NCBI GenBank assembly: GCA_018287875.1
Contig: JAGVVL010000002.1
Location: 7,378,001-7,442,000 of the forward strand
Source: Nigrospora sphaerica
Lineage: Eukaryota; Ascomycota; Sordariomycetes; Amphisphaeriales; Apiosporaceae
Direction of reading: 5' to 3'
Length of the DNA: 64,000 nt
The notes beneath the pieces are model-generated. The model did no database searches, was not told the DNA's origin, and saw only the letters and a program-made list of their open reading frames with translations. Shown one piece after another: positions 56,366 through 64,000 of the stretch; position 1 is the stretch's first letter; each line of letters opens with the position of its first letter. A program made the position numbers and the translations under genes.

Positions 56366-57527
56366 ATGGCGATGACGCAAGAGAAGCCGGACCAGCCCAA
56401 GACTTACCGCGGCAGCTGCCACTGCGGCAACTACGTCTTCGAGGCCCGGCTGCCCGAAATCCGGAGCGCCGAGCACTGCAACTGCAACTTCTGCCACAAG
56501 AAGGGCGCTCTCTGGGTCCACCCCGACCGCGCGTCCTTCAAGTTCCTCGAGGGCGCCGAGGAGACCCTGACGCACTATACCTTTGGGAAAAAGCTGCTGG
56601 ACCACAAGGCAAGGCGCCCCCTTGCTCCTCCGCGCCGCTGGCTCCCCGTGGCTGACCCGGCGTGTACAAGTTCTGCGGCAACTGCGGCACATCGCTTCTC
56701 GGCCGGAGCTTCCCGGAGACACTGCAGCCGGGAGATGAGCCCGTGTTCGGCGTGAACGTGTGTCCCACCCCCTCCCCTTCCACTCACGCCTCGCGAAGAA
56801 ACCCGAGACACGCGAAAGCTAATGACTGATGCACCGACGCTGGCAGGCCCGAGCTATTCCCGACGTGGACATCTGGAGCCTGCAGCTTCGAGAGTAAGTG
56901 GACAGAGGCCTGGGCCGCGACGGCTCCTCGAGCACCCTGTGGTCCTGTTTCCAACACCTGTGCCCAGGCTTAACGGGAAGGCTCTCCCGCCAGCCTACGA
57001 GCCGCCGCCGTACACGGGCCCGGAGCCGGCGGCCGAAGTCGAGAACGGAAAGCTCTACACCGGGAGCTGTCACTGCGGGGCCGTTACGCTGGCCCTGAAG
57101 AGCAAGCCGCTGGACGAGACGTACGACGAGACGGCCTGCGAGTGCAACTGCAGCATTTGCGGTAGAGTGAGTCCCCATGCCGCCTCGCGTGGCAGGTTCT
57201 GTATTGACGAAGACGTCGCGTATCGCATAGTATGGCGCCGCCTGGATATACCCCCAGCGCGACCAAGTCGTCGTTCAGGGGGGCGACCGGCTGAAGTACT
57301 ACTTCATGGGTCATCGCATCTTCGGCAAGGGGTTCTGTACCGTGTGCGGGGTACCCGTGGACAACAACTGCCCGACTCTCAGCAAAGAGAAGGAGGCACA
57401 GCTGCCAGAGGGCATCCGACAGTGGTATGACTTGGGCCAGGCCAAGTGGCCGATCAACGCCAAAGTCTTGAATGGCGTTGATATCACAAAGATGAAGTTC
57501 CAGCATATTGACGGGAGAAGTCGCTGA
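56366..57527 (+). CDS. Tandem GFA-domain zinc protein
   Basis: Five exons, 56366-56608, 56671-56757, 56847-56893, 56968-57166 and 57231-57527, give 290 aa with two GFA (CENP-V/glutathione-dependent formaldehyde-activating) domains. The first has GSCHCGNYVFEA, EHCNCNFCHKKG and KFCGNCGTSL, giving zinc ligands Cys18, 20, 38, 40, 43, 83 and 86. The second repeats the pattern: GSCHCGAVTLAL, ECNCSICGRYGAAWIYP and GFCTVCGVPV. Single-domain relatives are linked to glutathione-dependent detoxification, but many fungal members are of unknown function. The first intron begins GCAAGG, a GC-AG intron; without it the FCGNCG half-site is lost. The tail KVLNGVDITKMKFQHIDGRS is family-like. It converges on the AlkB gene. 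Confidence 0.88.
56609..56670 (+). other. GC-AG intron
   Basis: This 62-nt intron in the tandem-GFA gene has donor AAG|GCAAGG and acceptor GTACAAG, with GGCTGAC as possible branch site. It keeps phase 0 and joins LLDHK to FCGNCG. No GT donor nearby preserves both the frame and the Cys pair. Confidence 0.65.
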
Positions 57528-57721
57528 GGCTGGGGGTCTATCCACACTTGGCTCGAAAGAGTTCTTGGTCGGTATCTTCCGGAGGCCAAGGGCATACCAG
57601 GCCTGATCAGATGGTCACATATGGTGAAATGCACGGGTATTGCCCGGGCCAGTGTAATGTACAGCTGCAGGCTCATGAATCAATCTCGCCTGTTATAGAC
57701 TCATGAATTTAAATTGGTCTG

Positions 57722-59089
57722 CTACTTTTTGTAGCGGTCCTTGTCCCAGCTGGGGTTTCCGTCGTCGTCAAAATCGGCCCACTGGAAGAACGAGCAGTTC
57801 TCTTTACCAGGTACGTAGCCTCCATAACACATCCAGAAATAACGTCCCAGGTTTTCCGGCTTGCGCTGCACCGTTTTCAGCACCGCCGGGATGCCACACT
57901 GGCACTTTGGTGTATATTTAGGGTGTAGACTAGGCTTGTAGTCGCGGTAGGTGACATTGATTCTTCGGTTGCCGGCAATGGGATGAGGATCTATGGCCTG
58001 GGTAGGCGCAATGCTGTGCTTCCACTCTTCTTGCATCTCGGCGTGCATGACGAGGAGAGAGTTGTGTGGGAGGTGGATGGCAATCTGACCCTCGGCATCA
58101 GGGTTCGCCATCGGTTTGTTCCCCGAGTCTTTGGGTACCACTCGCCGCACGCGGAATTCCCTGGCCACCCCAAGAGATAGCGAGCCGATGACGGCCCGCG
58201 GGCCGAGATAGGTCAGCTGATCCGAATGGTAGCCCACGTTCTCCTGAGGGCCTGTGTAGCAGTTGACAAAGGCGGCGTTGGGCTGCCAAGGGTGCGGAGA
58301 CTGAAATTTGAGCTTCTGACCGTTCGGATAGTGAGTCGCAATCCGGGTCTGGATCTCCTCGTTCACTGCAGCTTGCACCAAACGCTTGACTCGAAGCAGC
58401 TGGGAAGTAATCTTGCGTACATCCTGGGGCCGTATATCAGCACGGGATCTGGTGTGACGGTCTGCTGTGGCATTTTGGCCTACTGTCAACTTGGCGCCGT
58501 TGTAGAAGTACTCATCCTTCTGCGTGTTCAGTTCCTCGTCGGTTTCCACGTAAAAGCTAGACGTGTGCGGGCTGGTCACCACATTGTCGAAGAGCTTGAA
58601 TGTGATCTTCTCAAACGTCTTGGACTCTTCTAACATTTCTTGCAACAGGTCGTTCGCCATCTCCGCGGGGAGAAAGTTGTGGACGATGCTGCAAGGTGTG
58701 TGCTTGGCCACATCGTGCGGGTCGTACAGGTGCAGCGTGGTGCCCTTCTTGGACAGCAGCTTCGGCTTCTTGGGCGAGACCTGCTGGGAATAGTTGGGAA
58801 AGGTGAATGCAAACGATCTCAGCGAGGACTGGACGCCAACGGCGGTAGCGGACGGCGTCTTGTTGGCCGGGTCCGGAGGCGGCTGATCGACGAGAGATGC
58901 TGCCGCCGCCTCTACGAAGCCGTCGTGGGCGAGCAGTGCTTCCAGGAGTACCTCTTGACTTAACTCGGGATGCAACGAGGCAAGCAGGGCCAGCTTCACC
59001 TCGGTCAGCTCTCCGTCGTCATTGCGTCGCGCGTCGGGCGCGGCCGACGCATCAGACTTCCGTTTCTGTCCTCTGAGAAAGGCCTCCAT
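57722..59089 (-). CDS. AlkB-family 2OG-Fe(II) dioxygenase with CUE and GRF domains
   Basis: This single exon encodes 455 aa. Residues about 28-67 (TEVKLALLASLHPELSQEVL) form a CUE-like ubiquitin-binding helix bundle. Residues about 115-385 are an AlkB dioxygenase: His288 and Asp290 in YHSDQ with His358 in WKHSI as iron ligands, and the AlkB motif R-x-N-x-T-x-R in RRINVTYRD (Arg376, Asn378, Thr380, Arg382) for 2-oxoglutarate. PQENVGYHSDQLTYLGP and GSLSLGVAREF resemble ALKBH2/3-type repair enzymes. Residues about 394-440 form a GRF zinc finger, Cys396, Cys398, Cys421 and Cys432, a single-stranded DNA/RNA-binding module. Likely role: oxidative dealkylation of alkylated DNA or RNA, perhaps recruited through ubiquitin; exact substrate is inference. 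It is divergent from PEX7. Confidence 0.92.
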   Translation of the reverse strand: MEAFLRGQKRKSDASAAPDARRNDDGELTEVKLALLASLHPELSQEVLLEALLAHDGFVEAAAASLVDQPPPDPANKTPSATAVGVQSSLRSFAFTFPNYSQQVSPKKPKLLSKKGTTLHLYDPHDVAKHTPCSIVHNFLPAEMANDLLQEMLEESKTFEKITFKLFDNVVTSPHTSSFYVETDEELNTQKDEYFYNGAKLTVGQNATADRHTRSRADIRPQDVRKITSQLLRVKRLVQAAVNEEIQTRIATHYPNGQKLKFQSPHPWQPNAAFVNCYTGPQENVGYHSDQLTYLGPRAVIGSLSLGVAREFRVRRVVPKDSGNKPMANPDAEGQIAIHLPHNSLLVMHAEMQEEWKHSIAPTQAIDPHPIAGNRRINVTYRDYKPSLHPKYTPKCQCGIPAVLKTVQRKPENLGRYFWMCYGGYVPGKENCSFFQWADFDDDGNPSWDKDRYKK

Positions 59090-59954
59090 GGACACGATAG
59101 TACGGAGTCGCGACTGCTCTGGTGACGGAGATGGTGTTTCAAGGTAAAGCCGTAGGTAAAGGCCCGGTCATGACGGCATAACTGGATGACCCAAACTCCT
59201 AGAAGGTGACTTGTTCACATTGACGATAAGATTGAATCGTGACCAGGCGCCCAAAGAGCTGGCAGAAAGCTCGACCGGCTGGCATTCACGAACAGGGCCC
59301 TACTAAAGGCCGGTAGGTACTTCCATGTAGGACCGAGCCGGAGCTCCAGCTGCTAGCTACATGATGTACTTCCTAGATGTTTGTTGATCCCAAGACTCGG
59401 GTATTTTCCACTCCAACAGCGGGTGCTTCCGAATATGGGAGCATTTCCTTGTGGAATATGGCGCCTTGGTCACTAATGAAACCGACAACAGCAAGCATCC
59501 AGTTGTACTGTCTTGCCTCCATCCTCATCAGCCAAAGTGTCGTGTCCATACTACTTCCTGTACCTGCTGACTGCCTGGAAGCTGACGGACGGCGACGTCA
59601 GCACTCTAGCTAGTGCTGAAACTGGAGCTGGAGCTTAACAATTCACAACTGGGGCCTCAAACATCAAGCAAGGATGGATGGTTAAGATAGCCCTGTTCCG
59701 GGGAGAGCTAACGCCCATCAATTCTTGGAGGGTAGGGAGGGCACCTGGAGAACATCAGCCGAGGCCCCACAGCTCGGCTCAAGGGCCGCCTGCGTGGGGT
59801 TGACCATCATCGCCCGGAACCGGCCATCACGAGCTTCACCCTGCCGAACAAGTTTCCTCCTTGGACACACCACCCGAGTCCCGTCCCGTCCGCTTGCTCG
59901 AGCCTCCGCAAAGTCTGGGTACGTCGTCGAGGTGCCGTGTCTACCCCCGCCGAC
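59090..59954. promoter_or_regulatory. Divergent promoter region (AlkB-like / PEX7)
   Basis: An 865-base spacer between two divergent start codons, so both promoters must lie here. It has an AGGTAC word near 59313 and no supportable gene. Confidence 0.45.
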
Positions 59955-61140
59955 ATGGCTTCTTCCATGCTGGAGTTCAGGACGCCAGGCTTCAACCCTT
60001 ACGCCGTCAAATACTCGCCCTACTTCGACTCGCGCATTGCCGTCGCATCCGCCGCCAATTACGGCATCGTGGGAAATGGCCGCTTATTCTGCCTGGCCTT
60101 GGGGCCCCGGGGCATTCAGATACAAACGAGGTTCGCATGGCGCCGCAGAGCAGGGGCCGTCCTTGGACCACTGGCTAATCCCGCCGACGCAGCTTCGACA
60201 CAAATGACGCCCAATACGACATCGCCTGGTCCGAGATCAACGAGAACCAGCTGCTGGCAGCCTGCGGCGATGGCTCCATCAAGCTCTACGACACAAACGT
60301 ACCGCAGTTCCCCGTCATGAACTTCCACGAACACAAGCGCGAGACCTTCTCCGTGGCATGGAGTCCCGTGACAAAGGACACCTTTGCCTCCAGCTCTTGG
60401 GACGGGACTGTGAAGATCGTACGCGCCGACCCGCGGCCCGCCCTCTGGGTGTATGTGGATATGTGCTGACATCGCCGTCGTAGTGGTCGCCGGCTAGGCA
60501 AGAGTCGCTGAGGACACTGCCGGTCGGCAACTGTACATACAGCACGTCCTTCTGCCCCTCGAACCCGAACATCATCTCGGCTGTTTCGACAGATTCGCAC
60601 CTGCGCATCTTCGACCTCCGAACCCCCATCAGCGCGCAGTACCACCTCACCGCCAAGATACCCGTCCACGTCCCGCCGCCAGTGCCGATGCCGCAGGGGT
60701 TGGCGCCGCCCGCTATGCCGGGTGAGATATTAACCCACGACTGGAACAAGTACAACGACACGGTGATTGCCACGGGTGGCGTGGACAAGGTGATACGGAC
60801 CTTTGACATCCGGAACCCCGCCGCCGGGCCCGTATCCCTGCTGATGGGCCACGAATACGCCGTGAGGCGGCTGGCCTGGAGCCCTCACGCGAGCGACATT
60901 CTGATCAGTGCGAGCTACGACATGACGGTGCGCGTCTGGACCGACGGGTCGACCATGGCGCAGCCCGCGGCCTCGCCCATCCGGGCCGGTGTGCAGCTGG
61001 GCATGATGAACAGGCACACCGAGTTCGTGACGGGAGTGGACTGGTGCCTCTTTGGCGCCGGTGGCTGGGTAGCCACGGTGGGCTGGGACGAGCGGCTCCT
61101 GCTGTGGGATGCGAACATGCTCATCCAGGGGCGCGGCTAG
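59955..61140 (+). CDS. PEX7: Peroxin 7, PTS2 receptor (WD40)
   Basis: Three exons, 59955-60130, 60193-60418 and 60484-61140, give 352 aa, normal for Pex7. The start MASSMLEFRTPGFNPYAVKY and following SPYFDSRIAVASAANYGIVG are characteristic. WD repeats are visible throughout: YDIAWSEINENQLLAACGDG, SVAWSPVTKDTFASSSWDGT, IISAVSTDSHLRIFDLR, WNKYNDTVIATGGVDKVIRT, RRLAWSPHASDILISASYDM and VDWCLFGAGGWVATVGWDER. Pex7 binds proteins with an N-terminal PTS2 in the cytosol and, with the co-receptor Pex20 in most fungi, brings them to the peroxisomal docking complex. A proline-rich insertion (PVHVPPPVPMPQGLAPP) lies between two blades, as in filamentous fungi. Introns have GTTCGC and GTACGC donors. Confidence 0.95.
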
Positions 61141-62605
61141 CAGCACGATACCGCCCCCGGGGCCGCCTGCAGCAGCAGCCGTCGCCGCCGAGACGAGCGC
61201 ATGGGAATGGCGTTAATGATTTTGACGTGGGCTGGAATCTTTCAATGCATGCATGGCGTTTGGCACGACGCACAAGATTTAAATCTAGCGTACCAGCAAG
61301 GTACCTGATTCCTGTTTCTGTTGGGGGCAGGTGGTGACGGGGGAGGGGATGCCTGGCGAGGGGGCCCATAAGTAAGCCCTGGATCGGTTGCTTGTCACGA
61401 AGACAAGCCTTTCTTTTGAGTACTACATGAACCTGAATGGCTTTGGGCCCTCCCTCATAGAAGCACTGGCATCCTCCCAGCGGACCCCTTGGGGGCCACT
61501 CGTCTCTTCCTGCTTCAAGAATGTCGATCTTACTCCTAGGCTCGGAAATGCTGCAGAGTTATGAACAGCATGTACCATCACCCTGAAGACAGGCTTGTTG
61601 GAGTTTGGGACAGAGGGACGACAGAGGACTCTTATCAACCCGTCGCGTGCCGTAAGCGATTTCGCAACGAGGAGAGATACGCGCATCCGATGAATCCTCC
61701 GAGTGGTACCTAATGGGAAGTACCGAAGTGGAGGGGGACTTGCACAAGAGTTGTTGGGAGGGTACACAAGGGTGGTTTCACGACAGCCGCCAAGACCTGC
61801 CTCTGTACACCTACAGCCATTTTAAAACTGGCATGGAAATAAGCGATGCACCTGCCCGATGTCTCTTGGAGCAGGATAGTCCCAAGCCACTGTGTTCCGG
61901 CGCCACGCAGCGAGCATCCTTTAGGGCACCGGCGCGCAGTCTGGCAACCTGTCTTCCGCCAAGCGAAGTGTCTCCCGCGGATGGTTTTAGTATAGGGCGG
62001 CTACACCCAGCTTGGCGCCAGAGATCAGGCAGAAACCGGGCTACCGTCTGTCTTGGTAGCGAACGCGCGGGGGAGGGAATTTTCTTCCAGTGATGAACCC
62101 CGGATCAACGGGGCCCCGGCCCCTCTCTTTGGCGCCGGCATCCGGCATGGGTGACATCGCGTATTCCGCGGCTTATCCCCCGGTGCAGCCGAACCAGGGC
62201 CTCGCCGACAACGGTGATCGGCATGGCCTCGCCAGAAACTTCTACCAGTGGAATAGTCGGGTTGGGAACCCTTCCAGCGCCTGGACAAGCCGCGGCCGAC
62301 GACGCGGATGCTGCGAACCGCAAATCTCTTGTTCAGGTTGGCTTCTAAGCTGGGAATCTGTACCTGGCACCGACCAGCAGCGGGAGAAAACAGTCTCCCT
62401 GTCATGATAAATAGACCGTATCGTGATAGATAGACTACCATTATGAATAGACTACATCGTGATAAAGGGGCTACATGGTAACGATAATTCGAACAAATCT
62501 ATTTCCGCTGATGCTGATGACCGACCCCCAAAGTGTCCATGACGCCTGTGACCCCATCTCGTCGGTTGGCCCAGCCAAGATCCTCGACACTGTTGGGGAG
62601 GCCGC
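61141..62605. other. Gene-free convergent spacer
   Basis: Nearly 1.5 kb lies between the 3' ends of PEX7 and the next minus-strand gene. No gene is supportable. It contains the short imperfect repeat listed separately. Confidence 0.5.
62403..62477. repeat. Imperfect tandem repeat, about 19-20 bp, four units
   Basis: Units of the form C(A/G)TGATA-ATAGAC-(A/T)AT recur four times with substitutions and small gaps: CATGATAAATAGACCGTAT, CGTGATAGATAGACTACCAT, TATGAATAGACTACAT and CGTGATAAAGGGGCTACAT. Confidence 0.7.
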
Positions 62606-63892
62606 TTATGATGAGTGCTGCAAAGCGGACTCCTCCCCCACGGCCGCCGCCTCGCCGCCCTTATCGCGGCGGATCATGACAATGCCGTCGCCGTAACCGT
62701 CCAGGATACCACCGGAGAAGCTGTCCACGGCCCAGGCGGCGAGGCCGCTCATGAGCTGGCCAGCATGGCCGTCGCTGACCTTTTGCACCCACGCGACAAG
62801 GACGACGCTATGCCTCCCGACAGCGTGGGCAAGCGTGGAGCCGTGCGCGAGGATGTGGCTCGAAATGTGGTACTGGCTCTCGTACCGCAGCCCGAGCCGG
62901 CCGAGGAGCAGCACCCAGCACCAGAGGGCGTGCACCACGACCACGAAGCCGGCGACGCAGTACTGGACCGTACGGTGCAGCAAAGTCTTGCCCCGGTCCG
63001 ACGGTTGCTTCAGTACCACCTTGGCGGCCGGGGGCGCTTGCTCCACGGCCAGCCAGGGGGCGGAGCGCAGGAGAATTTCCGTCTCCAGCTGCGTCAGGTC
63101 TTCCGGACAAGCCCGCAGGTAGTAGGCGACGCCGTCGATGTAGGAGCGACGCTCAAACGACGGGTCGTCCAGCTCCCTCGCGGCGCTAGACGTGAGTTGT
63201 GCACCTGGGGGCGCAAACCGTCGTATTAGCCGGGTGCAAAATCACATGTCAGAACCGGGGGGGCTAGAGGGCGGGTCGGAAAGTGGATCAATCGAGGAGG
63301 AAAAAACTGTTACGATCTCAAAGCAGGGTGGATAATGCATACCTTGGCGCGCATATCTCCACCTGATCCCAGACGGCGACCAACCGCAGTCGACGCCGTC
63401 GTACGAATGGTCCCCAAAGCCTGGGCCCAGACGATTCTCGAGCCTGCGCTGTTTTCCCAACTTCTGAATGAGCCGCAGGTGTTGGTCCTCAACGACGGGG
63501 GGCGATAAGGGAGGCCCCAACCGCGGGTGCGGCGAGACGGCGTACTCGTAGCCGCCCACGCTGCTGACGCTGCTCACGGAGGTCGGCGCCGTTGAGGCCC
63601 TGCTCGATATGTAGCTCGCCGTGTCCGTCTCGCCGTCCGAGAGGAAGGCGTCCGAGCCGAGGCGGGCGGACGGCTCCTGTTCGGGGCGCGGGTTGCCGGC
63701 CTGGCCCGTCCCTGTTGGCCATCGCGGCGGCGGCGGGGCCGGAGCCGCAGCATTCTTGTGGCTGATGGTGCTGCTGAGGGCTTTCCTCAGCGCATTGAGC
63801 CGTGGCAGTGCCGGTACCCGGGACGAGAGAGACTCGGGCAGCATCCCGCTGAGCAACTCCCCCACGAGCGTCGAGGGGTCGATTTGCTCCAT
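62606..63892 (-). CDS. Uncharacterised membrane protein
   Basis: Two exons, 63892-63343 and 63204-62606, joined by a GTATGC..CCCAG intron, give 382 aa. I do not recognise the family. The N-terminal third (MEQIDPSTLVGELLSGMLPE, LPRLNALRKALSSTIS) is polar and Ser/Pro-rich, with a Ser/Thr-rich stretch SRASTAPTSVSSVSSVGGYE. After the splice comes an ordered segment, FERRSYIDGVAYYLRACPED, then a basic KVVLKQPSDRGKTLLHRT and a membrane helix QYCVAGFVVVVHALWCWVLL. A second weakly hydrophobic segment (HSVVLVAWVQKV) and a Gly-rich part, LDGYGDGIVMIRRDKGGEAA, follow. Good splice sites and consistent phase favour a real gene; the opposite-strand frames lack them. Confidence 0.68.
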
Positions 63893-64000
63893 TGGGGAGG
63901 GAAAGAGATAGGCAGCCGAGGCGAGCCAGGACAGGTTTCGGGAGAGGGGTCAATGGTGGCGTTGATCCTCGGAGACGTGGCGGCGGCGACTGCGTTGAAG

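Noticed and set aside
62615..63229. Plus-strand 204-codon frame opposite the last gene
   Set aside because: It lacks splice logic and domain content, while the minus strand joins two exons in phase with good splice sites and a membrane helix.
1..64000. CRISPR array, prophage or bacterial operons
   Set aside because: No regularly spaced direct repeats with unique spacers. All recognised genes are fungal, with spliceosomal introns.

Overview
The window reads as nuclear DNA of a filamentous ascomycete (Pezizomycotina), most likely a Sordariomycete. Genes are interrupted by short introns of about 55-90 nt with GT..AG ends and CTAAC-like branch points. Coding regions are GC-rich. The gene set is typically fungal: a PPR1/UaY-type zinc-cluster regulator, an NCS1 purine-cytosine permease, RIB7, a Clr5-ankyrin gene and a SigF-like NTF2 protein. 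Non-coding DNA is full of pyrimidine tracts, microsatellites and AGGTAC-type words. The species cannot be named from the sequence alone.

Layout. 1-3.5 kb: nothing recognisable. 3.5-18.6 kb: a compact block holding an Lso2/CCDC124 homologue (-), a catalytically dead E2-like (UEV/FTS-type) protein (+), an uncharacterised single-pass membrane protein (+), ribokinase (-), an FAD-dependent monooxygenase (+), a small Pro/Tyr-rich protein with a Cys-rich tail (-), RIB7 of riboflavin synthesis (+) and an NCS1 permease (-). 18.6-35.7 kb: about 17 kb without a supportable gene, carrying homopolymers, microsatellites and small tandem repeats. 35.7-49.9 kb: an MFS transporter (+), a PPR1/UaY-like Zn2Cys6 regulator (+), an NTF2-like membrane protein (-), an Arg/Ser-rich membrane protein (-) and an uncharacterised protein that may be Ulp1-like (+). 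50.2-57.5 kb: a Clr5-ankyrin gene (-) that looks broken in several places, a 33-bp tandem repeat array, a tiny membrane protein (+) and a tandem GFA-domain protein (+). 57.7-64 kb: a CUE-AlkB-GRF dioxygenase (-) divergent from PEX7 (+), then an uncharacterised membrane protein (-).

There is no operon-like or biosynthetic cluster. Most genes are housekeeping or orphan. The only loose functional theme is purine use: a UaY/PPR1-type regulator and a purine-cytosine permease lie about 21 kb apart, and the permease has one CGG-N6-CCG site just upstream of its start. The most unusual items are the multiply interrupted Clr5-ankyrin gene next to the 33-bp array, two GC-AG introns, an in-frame stop in the uncharacterised membrane protein, and the large gene-free interval. 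Exon models were built by eye from reading frames and splice consensus, without homology searches or transcripts.
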